Shown: one piece after another, positions 11,688 through 23,004 of the stretch
Numbering within the stretch: the stretch's first letter is position 1
How the letters are laid out: each line of letters starts with the position of its first letter
Source of the DNA: Megaustenia siamemsis
Lineage: Eukaryota; Mollusca; Gastropoda; Stylommatophora; Ariophantidae
Direction: 5' to 3'
DNA: 64,000 nt
NCBI GenBank assembly: GCA_032433765.1
Contig: JAVIAB010000160.1
Span: forward strand, 11,661,436 to 11,725,435
The notes under the pieces: model-generated
Told to the model about the DNA's origin: nothing
The model's database searches: none
What the model saw: only the letters and a program-made list of their open reading frames with translations
Program-made: the position numbers and the translations under genes

Positions 11688-13012
11688 ATGAGAAGCATCT
11701 TTATTTCCCTAGCATGAGAAGCATCTTTATTTCCCTAACATGAGAAGTAACTTTATCTCCCTAGCATGAAAAGTAACTTTATCTCCCTAGCATGAGAAGT
11801 AACGTTATCTCCCTAGCATGAGAAGTAACTTTATCTCCCTAACATGAGAAGTAACTTTATCTACCTAGCATGAGAAGTAACTTTATCTCCCTAGCATGAG
11901 AAGTAACTTTATCTCCCTATCATGAGAAGCATCTTTATCTCCCTAGCATGAGAAGCATCTTTATTTCCATAGCATGAGAAGTAACTTTATCTCACTAGCA
12001 TGAGAAGAAACTTTATCTCCCTAACATGAGAAGTAACTTTATCTCCCTAGCATGAGAAGTAACTTTATCTCACTATCATGAGAAGCATCTTTATCTCCCT
12101 AGCATGAGAAGCATCTTTATTTCCCTAGCATGAGAAGTAACTTTATCTCCCTATCATGAGAAGTAACTTTATCTCCCTATCATGAGAAGCATCTTTATTT
12201 CCCTAGCATGAGAAGTAACTTTATCTCCCTAACATGAGAAGTAACTTTATCTCCCTAGCATGAGAAGTAACTTTATCTCCCTAGCATGAGAAGTAACTAT
12301 CTCCCTAACATGAGAAGTAACTTTATCTCCCTAGCATGAGAAGTAACTTTATCTCTCTAGCATGAGAAGTAACTTTATCTCCCTAGCATGAGAAGTAACT
12401 TTATCTCCCTAGCATGAGAAGTAACTTTATCTCCCTAGCATGAGAAGTAACTATATCTCCCTAGCATGAGAAGCAACTTTATCTCCCTAGCATGAGAAGT
12501 AACTTTATCTCTCTAGCATGAGAAGTAACTTTATCTCCCTAGCATGAGAAGTAACTTTATCTCCCTAGCATGAGAAGTAACTTTATCTCCCTAGCATGAG
12601 AAGTAACTATATCTCCCTAGCATGAGAAGTAACTATATCTCCCTAGCATGAGAAGCAACTTTATCTCCCTAACATGAGAAGTAACTTTATCTCCCTAGCA
12701 TGAGAAGTAACTTTATCTCCCTAGCACGAGAAGTAACTATCTTCCTAGCATGAGAAGTAACTTTATCTCCCTAGCATGAGAAGTAACTTTATCTCTCTAG
12801 CATGAGAAGTAACTTTATCTCCCTAGCATGAGAAGTAACTTTATCTCCCTAGCATGAGAAGTAACTTTATCTCCCTAGCATGAGAAGTAACTTTATCTCC
12901 CTAGCATGAGAAGTAACTTTATCTCCCTAGAATGAGAAGTAACTTTATCTCCCTAGCATGAGAAGTAACTTTATCTCCCTAACATGAGAAGTAACTTTAT
13001 CTCCCTAGCATT
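11688..13012. repeat. 26-bp minisatellite (about 51 copies)
   Basis: Unit ATGAGAAGTAACTTTATCTC plus CCTAGC. Variants include GCATCTTTATTT units, mostly at the left side, and short units with ACTATCTCC. The array ends against a (TCTA)n stretch and repeat R. Confidence 0.97.
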
Positions 13013-13200
13013 CATCTATCTCTCTATCTATCTATTGTCCTGCCGAGCCGAAAATGGCACATAGGGCAGAACCACAACCTAAAAGACAGAAACCCTGCAT
13101 GCCAGAAATGGCACATAGGGTAGAACCACCACCTAAAAGACAGAAACCCTGCATGCCAGAAATGGCACATATTGCAGAAATCACTGCTTCAAAAACCCAT
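13013..13200 (-). mobile_element. repeat R with (TCTA)n tail
   Basis: A (TCTATC)n stretch, then GAGCCGAAAATGGCACATAG and a body ending near CACTGCTTCAAAAACC. Matching copies lie at 51866-52010 (opposite orientation, with a GATA tail on its right) and 53362-53465. Inside this copy about 53 bases (ATGGCACATAGGG..) are tandemly duplicated. The first 35 bases resemble the 3' terminus of LINE-E, so the strand is assigned by the tail. Confidence 0.6.
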
Positions 13201-13309
13201 GGCTCTGTTCTAGCATTCATAGCCATCAGTAATTATATTCAACCTGCTGGCAAGATTAAATAGGTTCAGTACCAATTTTTGGACTGCTTAACCTGTAGAA
13301 AGCTGCAGG

Positions 13310-13880
13310 GAACAGTGGGGAGACATGATCAAATACTGTTGAGCAAAATAGAAGTCATGATTTGATCTTTTAGAGCACATAACTATAGTCAGATCTTGTA
13401 GAGTGAAATAGAAAGTTATACATAGACAAGATTAGATCATGCAGTGAGAATTAGAAAGAAGTACATAGAGAAGATTGGGTCTTGTAGAAGGAAATATAAA
13501 ACTAAACATAGAGAAGATTGGGTCTTGTAGAAGGAAATATAAAACTAAACATAGAGAAGATTGGGTCTTGTAGAAGGAAATAAAAAACTAAACATAGACA
13601 AGATTGGGTCTTGTAGAAGGAAATATAAAACTAAACATAGAGAAGATTGGGTCTTGTAGAAGGAAATAAAAAACTAAACATAGACAAGATTGGGTCTTGT
13701 AGAAGGAAATATAAAACTAAACATAGAGAAGATTGGGTCTTGTAGAAGGAAATAAAAAAAAAAACTATACATAGATAAAATTAGATCTTGGAGATATGAA
13801 TCATATGAAAGTTCCAACAATGACATGCTAAATTATGATGATGTGGGAGAAAGACAGGACAAGATTAGATCTTGAAGAGA
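13310..13880. repeat. 43-bp minisatellite with decayed flanks
   Basis: Seven near-identical units (about 13460-13750) starting GGGTCTTGTAGAAGGAAATA and containing ACTAAACATAGAGAAGATT, flanked on both sides by older copies in which only AGATCTTG, GAAATAGAA and CATAGACAAGATT remain. Confidence 0.9.
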
Positions 13881-14817
13881 AACAAAGACAATCCACATAA
13901 ATTAATGTATTACTTTAGTGTCAATTCTTGGATAATTAATTTAATTATGGTTGTAGCCAACTTCTTATTCCAGAGATATAAGTTTTGATAAAGACATTCC
14001 CCATTCACCCAAACTGTAAATAGATATTTGAGTTAAGTAAAATAAGCCAAGGGAAAATATTGTTCTCTTCACCTCCAAAAGTATAGGATTAGTAAATTAA
14101 CTCCTTCCAAATTGAATTGTTTTTGTTTTCTTTAGGTTTAGTCCAGATTAATTTTAGTTTAGAAAAATTCCATCACATCTTTTCCGTTGTACAATTTCAC
14201 GCAATAATATAAATAAATGTAGTACATGTTACACATCAACGGAAGGAAAAATGGTTGCAGAAAATGAAAATGGCAATATATTGATGATAAAATATAATAT
14301 CTTATTACAAATATTATAAAATATTCAAAAGCTGATAATTTTCAATTCAAAATATTGTATTTCACGTATCTTCATTTTCCCATATCGCTATCCATTCTTC
14401 TTGAAATTCTTCACAAGGTAATCCTAAATTCTTCAAAAATACACTTTGTATGATGCATTCTGCTTCTTCTTAATAATGAAATTATGCACAAGAAATAGTA
14501 GTAGTGGGTGTGGCCACTCTTTGTCTGATATAAACACACATTTAAATTGAGAATTAAACTAATAATCTACAGTTAACCCAGTAAACACATGTGGTAATCG
14601 ATAGGAAGTAATTATAAAGCTTCATTTAAGTATTGAATACAAGTATTAGGGAATATAAATACAAGATTGTCTCTTTACTTTAAAATATTCAGCCGTATCC
14701 CATCTGAGGTGATGTGCCAGTTTTTGGTTTAAAAGTTTGCTTCATTAGTGAACTGATGTGTCAGTTAGTGGTCCAGATAAAGTTAAAAGTTAAGGTTCCC
14801 TCCACACCTTCCTAGAG
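13881..14817. other. AT-rich unique sequence
   Basis: No gene, repeat or RNA gene recognised. A few short A/T homopolymers only. Confidence 0.5.
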
Positions 14818-15200
14818 GTATCTATCTATTGACCTTTCGAGCCATAGCCAGCCCAAAATAGGGTGTAGACCAAGATACTCCTTCCCTTATCTACATTTTT
14901 GTTCTAGCAGTTTTCAATTTTTTTAAAGATATTTTATCAAATCTCACCATTTGTCTCTGTTCTGTGCAAGCAGCTCTATCTCATTGAGGGAGTAGATTCC
15001 TACTGCTCTTGCCTCTCTCATCAATGTTCTTCTCATTGTCTCTCTGGGTCTTCCTCTTTTTTGTTGTTTCCCACATGAGGGCTTGCTTTGCTATTCGGTT
15101 GTTATCTCTTCTCATCACATGTCAATCTTTTTTTTTTATTACTGAAGATATTAGTGGTTGATTGGCGATTTCTCAAATTTTCTCATTTGTTATGAATTGA
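14818..15200 (-). mobile_element. LINE-E 3' fragment (diverged)
   Basis: Starts with the inverted LINE-E tail (CTATCTATTGACCTTTCGAG) and continues through the complement of the C-terminal coding region up to a point matching the SVIKKRRWSYVGH segment. Several indels disrupt the frame (for example the T-run at 15129). A SINE abuts its 5' end. Confidence 0.85.
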
Positions 15201-15202
15201 CC

Positions 15203-15444
15203 TAGCAGTATGGGGATATTATATTAATGACTATATTTCCATAACCAGAGCACATTTTTAGGTCATGTGAATGGTATCATACCAGGCTGCCTTTACTTCC
15301 CAGAAAAATCTGGTACCCATTTTTAAAGGCTGGGTGAGCCCCCGAGGCCTTATTGGTTCAAAAAACATTCTGCCACTTCTGAGAATCAAACTCCAGACCC
15401 TTCTGATCAGGAAGTGAGCACATTAACCACTCAGCCACTGTGGC
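15203..15444 (-). mobile_element. SINE-I, tRNA-derived
   Basis: The complement starts GCCACAGTGGCTGAGTGGTT (A box) with the B box GAGTTTGATTCTC about 40 bases later, then the conserved GGTACCAGATTTTTCTGGGA body. It matches the copies at 37694-37941 and 58513-59020. This is a transposon, not a functional tRNA gene. Confidence 0.8.
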
Positions 15445-15689
15445 TTTATAACTGTAAGATTTTTAACACTGAATATCCATGAATCATTAGAAGTTATCTG
15501 ACTAGTTTTGTGTAAATCTGGTCTCCTTACATATTTCGTTTTATATTGCTTTGAATTTTTTCAGGTTGGCCTGCTGTCTGTTTTATTTTGATTTTGCGTT
15601 TGTTGGCTTGTTTCTTCTATGCAGAGGAGGAACATTGAGCTGTTTTCTGTATATGTATTATTCTATTATGTAAATTATTTTGTTTTTTT

Positions 15690-15935
15690 ATATGTGTACA
15701 AGCTAGTGATTTCCTCACCTCAGATTGTATAAAAGTTCTTTTATTTTCTCAGACTTGATAAGCAATTTATTTAATTTTCTCATTCTCAGACTATATAACT
15801 GATTATTTTATTTTATCCTAGTTGATAAACAATCTACTTGTATATTATTTTCTCATTCTTACACTTAATAAACAATTTATTTTATTTTAGCAATCTCACA
15901 CTTGATATACAATTTTTTTAAGTTTTCTCATTGTC
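15690..15935. repeat. degenerate tandem repeat, about 50-60 bp
   Basis: Four to five loose copies of a unit containing TTTTCTCA, (A/C)ACTTGATA and CAATTTATTT. Spacing and sequence are worn. Confidence 0.5.
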
Positions 15936-16109
15936 TACTTATGTGTGAGTATTCACATTCTGGATTTGTATATGAGTTACTTTATGATTATTTTTGTAAT
16001 CACTTTAAAGAGAAACCAACAGAATTGTTCATAATTAGTACCTTAAAACTGTGCACAATTTGTTTTTGTATCAACAACATGATTTGCCAAGCAAAACTTT
16101 TAGTAAGGA

Positions 16110-16500
16110 GCCAGTAGTGGGGTGTGGTATACACTCCAAGGTATGATGACAGCTTTACAAAGAAGGAACACAACACAATACTGACGTTTCGGCCTGCGGC
16201 CTTCTTCAGAATACTGGGACAACGACAATAAATGGCACGGCACAAATATCTATAGCTACATGTCGGATGATAAAGTTAGGGAGAGGTGGACGGAGAGATG
16301 AGAGATAGGATGGTGAGATGAAAAAGAGATGTGTTACATATGGGAAGATTGGTGAAGTGTAGAGATATATAAAATCATTAAGTATAGAGAAATGATGAGC
16401 AGCTGAAAACTAAAGAGTGAAAAGTAAATAATGAATCTATAAATGTAAATAACGAATCTATAAATGTAAATAATGAACTATAAATGTATATTAAAAATGA
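16110..16500. mobile_element. Penelope-like tail motif and simple repeats
   Basis: 16181-16209 is a near-palindrome (complement CTGAAGAAGGCC, GCA, then GGCCGAAACGTCAG). From general knowledge this kind of motif is common near the ends of Penelope-like retroelements; I infer such a remnant here. Followed by AT-rich DNA and three copies of a 20-bp unit (GAATCTATAAATGTAAATAA) at about 16430-16490. No coding part of a Penelope element is seen. Confidence 0.35.
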
Positions 16501-17058
16501 CTTAGCTGGAGAGACAAGCTGTCCTGCATTATTTGCCTGTTCCCTAAAACTTTTAGTAGAGGATTTTGAGTTTGAAGGCAGTTGAAATGGTAATTTTCAT
16601 TATAACTGAATTGCTGAAATTATTTTTTTCAGTTGTTTATGTTTGGTAGACCATAACATATTTTTGTTAATGAATTTGAATTATTGGAATTGTATTTTTT
16701 TTAATGGCAAAAACAAAAATGAGATTTATGTTTTAGTGGAGAATTTGTTTCATGTTTATTGTAGAGAGATTGTATGTGGCAGAAATATAAGTTTTTGTAG
16801 TAATCATAATATTTTAAAATCAGCCTCAAACTACTTTACTGTTATTGTTTCATTTTGAAATTGCATGATTTTGGATCACCAGGCCTCTAAAAATGGGTAC
16901 CAGGTTATTTTTAACATATATTTTTTACATCATGCGAGAAGAGACTACGAAACTGGCCACATCATTCATAAATGTACTGGTGGTCATTGGAACTATATTG
17001 GCACCACCACATTCTTAATGTGCTACAAAGTTTCATTTCTTTATTTGATTTTACAGTT
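16501..17058. other. AT-rich unique sequence
   Basis: No gene recognised. A short stretch near 16876-16905 (AAAAATGGGTACCAGGTTATTTT) resembles the SINE-I body and may be an old fragment. Confidence 0.4.
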
Positions 17059-17075
17059 TGGGGGGGGGGGGGGGG
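17059..17075. repeat. poly(G) run
   Basis: Seventeen or so consecutive G residues; the length is likely to be unreliable in any assembly. Confidence 0.9.
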
Positions 17076-17129
17076 TGTTGGTGGTCCAATGTTGCAGTTA
17101 ATTCACTTTTTCTATTTGTTTTCCTTGAC

Positions 17130-17400
17130 CACAAAATGTGACATTCAGTGGTTTTTGGTATGCTTTGTGGTGTCTTGTAGAATAGTTTATCCACTTCTTA
17201 AGATCTGTGGTCATCCTTCACATGGTTTCCTATGTTTGCCTCAAACTTATCCACTATCCTTGGTTTGCCTATCTTTCACTTTCCTATTAGAGTTCATTGT
17301 AAGGCTGTTTTTGTGGTTGCTTCTAAATCTCTTCTGAACATATGATCAATACAGCTCCATCATCTTTCAATGCATGCATCTCCTGGTTGCTGATTTTGTT
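17130..17400 (-). pseudogene. LINE 3' coding remnant (LINE-L)
   Basis: The minus strand shows a decayed LINE C-terminus: a CIDHMF-RRDLEATTKTAL segment, then a worn GK-K-GKPRIV basic motif and EANIGNHVKDDHRS. Several stops and frame changes. No second copy in the window. Confidence 0.5.
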
Positions 17401-17667
17401 TGGCCAAAATATTCTGAGAATTTTCCTCAGGAGACAGGTTGTGTGAAATTTTGACATTTTTGATTGGTTAAAACCGCGACATTTCAGTATTCCCTGACAT
17501 TAGAACAGAATGGGATATTTCATGCTTTCTTGACCTATGTTTAATGTGACCTGTTGCAGTTTACATAAAGTCGGTATTATCTGCATCAGCATATACAACT
17601 TCAACTCCTGCATATTTTTTGGGATAGTATTCTTTCTGCCCATTTCAATATATATATGTATTATAGT

Positions 17668-17880
17668 TGGAATACTTGGTTACAACTGTCAAAATACAGG
17701 GAAAGAGAGATCGCTGATGACAAAGAGTGAAGTTATTATATAGCTTGGTGCCATGGTATGGAACACAGCCAACAACATAATTGATACGATGCACTGTGGA
17801 TAGAAAATTGTGGAAGGATATGATTGCATACGCCAACGAGCATGGCACATGATGAAAATTTTGATAAATGCTGTAATGAT
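17668..17880 (+). mobile_element. LINE-M 3' end
   Basis: VGILGYNCQNTGKERS in frame, then the terminal part with TTGGTGCCATGGTATGGAAC and ACGCCAACGAGCATGG. It corresponds to the complement of 59280-59460. Old and truncated. Confidence 0.7.
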
Positions 17881-18241
17881 CAACCCGATTAGCCTGGTTC
17901 TGGGACCATCCTATGGGGATGCTCTCTTGGTCAGTTCTAATTTGCTGACTAGGGTAATCAGCAATCAGCTTATTTCCAACATTTTGGTAAATAGATTGAA
18001 TTTAATTTTTTACATAATTGTTCATCTTTTTGCAATCAAAACCTGTACAGCAATAAAAACCTTCCAAAGGTACACAAAACCGTAACCAGTTTATCAACTA
18101 TCAGATAAGTTATGTGTGTCAGCATTGTATTCTTACTGTCAGTTAAATGATGTATCAGTTAACATGCAACAAAACCAGACAAAGTTTGGATCATACATCA
18201 ACTACATATATAATAATTTTTTTTTATCCTTGAGTTGAATT
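17881..18241. other. AT-rich unique sequence
   Basis: Nothing recognised. Confidence 0.45.
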
Positions 18242-18412
18242 CAGAGCCGAATTTAGACTTGGTAAGCTGGCTAAGTTAAATGAAACTTTGAGGCCTGCTG
18301 TTTAACAATTAACATCACACTGTCTGTTATAGATTACAATGTAAACAGATCTGAGGTCCCCTAAGATTGGGAAGTCTTAAGGTGTTGCTACCTAGGTCTA
18401 AATCAGGCCCTG
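18242..18412. mobile_element. 171-bp MITE with hAT-like inverted ends
   Basis: Left end CAGAGCCGAATTTAGACTTG and the complement of the right end CAGGGCCTGATTTAGACCTA form imperfect terminal inverted repeats of about 26 bp. The CAGGGCCGGATTTAGAC type of end is common in hAT-derived MITEs. Flanking 8-mers (GTTGAATT and ATTGTATC) match at five of eight positions, compatible with an eroded 8-bp TSD. No coding capacity. Confidence 0.6.
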
Positions 18413-19384
18413 ATTGTATCAACCCAGTGGGAGTTGACTGAAAACCTACCATAAAGTATGCAGATGACATAGCATTTGTGGATGTGTGCATGAGTAAGTG
18501 TGATGAAAACAAAAAAATAAATAAAATATAAGAAACTGACATCTTTCAATTCAACCCACACATATTGATTGATATGATACTGTATTGCTGATTATTATAA
18601 TTTCTCCACGTTTAAATATTATTTCACGTCCTCATTAATGTATGCTGGTTATCTGAATGGTACTTTTAGATAGCTGCATAGAAAAAATATTGCTTGATTG
18701 ATTCTATCCTTACATGTTTGTATAGGAAATAAATAATCATACTGTTTGGATTCATGTGTGTTCATTTATGCCCAAAACATAAAAGCAATGACAAATAGCT
18801 GGTGAGATTCAGCTAGGAAACGTGCATGAAATGTGTGTTTTTGTCCATCTATTTTTTATAACAAATTATTGAATTGAAAGTTGCAGCTTCCTTAAAGGCA
18901 TTCCATGTGAACTTTTTAAATTTATTGCTAATAATATCTTTGAAGAATATAGAGAGATTATATTTAACATAAAAAACATAACAGAATGTTTCTTGAACTA
19001 CTGACACAACAAATAAAATGTTTCGTCCAACTGGGGAGAATGCCTTGAAATTAATAATCGTACAGGGCATATATAAGTAGAAGGCGGCCGGGCCTGAGGA
19101 AGACCAAGGGTGAGATTGAGTGACATCAAGGAAATTCTGTAACGACATCTATTGATAATAGTTGAAGCTGTAAGAAGAGGGAACACTAGAACTTTGTATT
19201 TCCATTGATGTTGAAAAGTCTTTTAACAGCCAAGAATTCCATGATAACAGATGAACTTTAGAGCACTTGTATAACTTAGTTTGCTCCCGGACATATACGC
19301 TCTATCTGTAAAATAGCCTCCCATATTTAGGGAAGACAACAGTAGTAGACAGCACCAGCCTCCCTTGCTTCCAAAATTTGCTAC
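18413..19384. other. AT-rich unique sequence
   Basis: No supported gene. A frame on the minus strand (18849-19148, 99 codons) shows no motif and no splice context, and is probably chance. Confidence 0.4.
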
Positions 19385-19485
19385 TCACTTCTGTGATATT
19401 ATAACACTGTTTCTATGGCATTATAACACTGTTTCTATGGTATTATAACACTGTTTCTATGGCATTATTGTACTGTTTATATGGC
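19385..19485. repeat. 22-bp tandem repeat
   Basis: Four to five copies of TTATAACACTGTTTCTATGG plus two bases; the last units are diverged. Confidence 0.85.
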
Positions 19486-19497
19486 ACTGTATACAAT

Positions 19498-19860
19498 ATG
19501 AGGGTTATTTGTAAAGTTCTGGGACTAAATTTTTTTCCAGGAAAATATAAGAAACAATGAATTGGTGCCAAGGCATGATTTACAGTAACCATTTCTGAAT
19601 GTACATGCAAAATGTGAACACCTATTCTTCAGTATATGCACTGCTCAGGCCTCCAAAAGTGAATGCATACCAAGAGGTTCCATCAGATTTGAACATGCTT
19701 GTAAAGCATTCAATCGAGTATGTGTATTTCTGCATTTGCCTCGGGAAATCTGATGCTGAAACGTTACAGTTTTTGGTGAGACCTGCCTAAGTCAATTAAA
19801 GATATTTGAGTGTTTTCCTCATTTCAACACTTCATGAACAACCCCATGTATAATAACATT
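19498..19860 (+). pseudogene. mariner-like element, 5' part
   Basis: GAGGGTTATTTGTAAAGTTC at 19500 resembles the terminal inverted repeat of mariner-like elements. About 190 bases later the plus frame encodes CLGKSDAETLQFL, which fits the helix-turn-helix of SETMAR/GVQW-type mariner transposases (usual form KLGKSATETLQML). The frame stops soon after, and no catalytic domain or right-hand terminal repeat was found. Confidence 0.5.
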
Positions 19861-20689
19861 GTTAAGAATCCAGTTTAAACTTAACCTTTTTCAGACAGGT
19901 ACAAACATGAATCTAACAGCAGAGTACAGAACAATCTGTAGGTGTCTCTCATGATGCATAATCATCTTGACAAAACACAGAATGTTGTCAGTATGATCAA
20001 CATCAGATGGCATCTCTCACATCTACATTCTTACTTGTATTCATTGCTTACCCATGTAATGGTAGATATGTATATTTCTATTTGTAAACAGGCCTAGTCA
20101 GATTATCAGATGCAAAAGCAACCAATCAAAATGAGAGGCACAAATTGTATCAAATGTGTAATATGATCAGTTAATTAAAAATAAAGTGTTCAGGTGTGTT
20201 CCATAAGGGAATTAACTCTGTTATTTCGTTAGTCATCATATTATCCTCAGTTTGCATCAACTGCCCATAAGCACACATATCTCCTGCGCAGCAAATCCTG
20301 CAGTGTGAAACGATAAACAAATATTAACTCTTTCACCCCACATCTGGACACATATTTTCTAATTTCCCCATCAAAGTACAGAACATTTGAAAAGCTTAGT
20401 ACATGACTCAGACTTTCTGAACTGTCACTGTCAAACATGGACATTAACAGGAGCGAACAAAGGAAAGATTAAACTAACTGAAATGAGGAGTCTCACAAGA
20501 ATAGTGAAAGCAACAAGAGGAAATAAAATAAGGAAGAAATATTTGAAAGAAGAGTAGATGTGACATAGAAAAAAAAAACAAATTAAATGGCTTGGACATA
20601 ATAAAAACAGAGAGAAGATCACTGAAAATGAGTGAGTCTTCTGAAAACACGAGCTGCCACATTTCTCTGAAGTCTATATCTACATCTTC
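19861..20689. other. unique sequence, nothing recognised
   Basis: No gene, repeat or RNA gene identified. The open minus-strand frame at 20247-20444 lacks recognisable motifs. Confidence 0.4.
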
Positions 20690-22715
20690 TTCTTCTTCTT
20701 CTACCTTTTTAGCTCCCAGTGGAGCATAGGTCTTCAACAAACAGTTTCCAAGTCGTTCTGTATTTTGTCATTCTTTTAAGATCATTCCATGTCTTCCCCC
20801 TCATCTTCATCTCTGTTTCTATCTGTCTTATCCAAGAATTCCTTGGTCTTCCTCTTTATCTTTTCCCCTGGGGATTCCAAAAAAAAACCCTGTTGTGTAA
20901 TACTCTCAGTTGGCTTTCATAGTGTGTGTCCTATCCAGCGCCATCGTATTCGCTGTATCTCTTTATCCACTCGTATTTGACTGGTTCATTTCCATAATTC
21001 TATGTTAGTGATTTTGTCCTGCCATTTCCATACTTTTATTCTGCGTAAGCATCCATTAATAAAAGTCTGTATCTTCGTGATTGTCAATTTTGTTGTTCTC
21101 CATGTTTCACAGCCATATAATAGGACCGACTTAACATTTGAGTTGAACATTTTTATTTTTGTATTTAACCTAATCTCTTTGGATTTCCATATGTTTCCCA
21201 GTGCAATGAAAGCTCCTCTTGCTTTTGATATCCTTATTTTGGTATCATTTTCTGTTCCTCCCTCTATGTATATTACTGCCCAGATATATGTAAGATTGTA
21301 TGTCTAGTAGAGGTATTTCTCCTAGTTTTACTTGGTTATTGCCAACTGTATTAATTCTCATAATGTTGGTCTTATCTCTATTAATCTTCAGTCCTAACTG
21401 TTGTGATCTCTCAACAAGTTTGCTCATTTTATCCTGCATCAGTTGATGGCTGTGTGATAGGAGAGCTATGTCATCAGCAAAGTCTAAATCATCAAGTTGT
21501 TTGGTCAGTGACCACTGGATCCCATTTCTGTTGTTTTGAGTTATTTTTATAATTCAATCTATGGCCAGTAGAAAGAGAAATGGAGACAGAAGGCATCCCT
21601 GTCTTACTCCTGTTCTTATTTCAAATGCTTCTGTAAGCTGTCCTTCATGCACCACACTACATTTCGTTCCTTCATACATCGTTTTTATCAGGTTACTAAA
21701 CTTTATGGGGATTCCGTAATGACTCAGCAACTTCCAAAGCATTCTTCTGTCTAAACTATCAAATGCTTTTTCGTAATCTATGAATCCAATATAAAGTGGG
21801 GATTTTAGTTCTAAAGTTTGTTCAACTATTATACGTAAAGTAGTTATTTGATCAGCTCACGATCTGTTCTTCCTAAAACCTGCTTGTTCATCTCTCAAAT
21901 GTTTCTCTATGGCCTCTTTTAGTCTCTCCAGAATGATTCTGCTTAATATTTTTCCTGGCACTGATAGTAGCATAATTCCCCTATAATTTGTGCACTCCTG
22001 TAAACTTTCTTTCTTTGGTAGTTTGATCATATAACCTTCTTTCCAGGCTTTAGGTATTTCTTCCCTCTCCCAAATTTTATCTAATAGATTATGTAACATC
22101 TTGGTAGAGGTGTTAATATCTGCTTTGATGGCTTCCGAAGGATTTTCATCTGGTCCTGTGACTTTACCATTTTTTAATAGTTTGATGGCTTTCATTATTT
22201 CTTCTTTGCTTGGTTTTCCACAGTTAACGTGTAACTCTTCTTCTGCCGGTAGTATATCTGGAGGATTTTTTGAGCTGGATCTGTTCAAAAGTTCTTCAAA
22301 ATGCTCTTTCCATCTCTCCATTTGTTCCCTTATATTACTAAGCAGATTTCCTTTCTTATCTTTGATAAAGGCATTGATCTGTTAGTATTTTCCACCTTAT
22401 TTTCTTTGTGCTGTTGTACAGTTCTTTCATATTCCCTTTATTTGCTGCTTCTTCTGCCTCTTTAGCTAGTTCATCTATATATTTCCTCTTATCCCTTTTA
22501 ATGCATCTTCTCACTTCTTTGTTCACCTCTGTGTAAGCTTCCTGTGTCTTGGCTTTATTACTTCTTGTTTTGCTTTTATTTATGTCTGCTTTCTTGTTCT
22601 TTCTTTCTTTAATTTTATTCAGGGTCTCTGCTGTCATCCATGCCTTATTCTGGCGTTCTCTTTTCCCCAGTGTTTCTTCGCATGTCTCTTTCCATATATC
22701 TTTCTGCATACACTT
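20690..22715 (-). mobile_element. LINE-A, 5'-truncated with broken RT ORF
   Basis: Reads right to left through a LINE polyprotein without endonuclease. Order: linker (22356-22709, ERQNKAWMTAETLNKIKERK), RT N-terminus (21857-22321, ERWKEHFEELLNRSS, KLPKKESLQECTNYRGIMLL, DEQAGFRKNRS), RT palm (21554-21742, VRQGCLLSPFLFLLAID), thumb (21245-21439, LVERSQQLGLKINRDKTNIM, YLGSNI), and the degraded C-terminal tail near 20700-20990. Frames are joined only across stops and indels. The catalytic DD region near 21460-21500 (complement of GTCATCAGCAAAGTC) still reads FADD. Dead copy. Confidence 0.88.
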
Positions 22716-23004
22716 CGAGAAATGCTGGAATGGGCGGTGGAGCTGATATGGGGATGCCTCTACTGCAATTAAACAGATTCCATGAATAGAATATAACTGG
22801 ATTCAAGATGGTTACCAATAAACAGCATCCTACAACAATCATGAACAATTATATGAAATAATAAAAATGAGAATGAAAGACCATTTAAAAAAGAAAAGAT
22901 GGCAAAGTGAAACATCAAACACAGCGTAAATGACTTTGTATGAAGTTGTAGCGTAAATGACTTTGTATGAAGTTGTAGCTTGTAGCTGAGTCAAGAAAGT
23001 TCAC
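22716..23004. other. unique sequence with a 27-bp duplication
   Basis: Two adjacent copies of CGTAAATGACTTTGTATGAA plus GTTGTAG near 22925-22978. Otherwise nothing recognised. Confidence 0.5.

Noticed and set aside
15203..15444. tRNA-like gene on the minus strand
   Set aside because: A and B boxes are present, but the sequence is one of three dispersed copies with a common non-tRNA body: a SINE.
18849..19148. 99-codon minus-strand frame
   Set aside because: AT-rich, no recognisable domain, and overlapped by another frame; no splice context.
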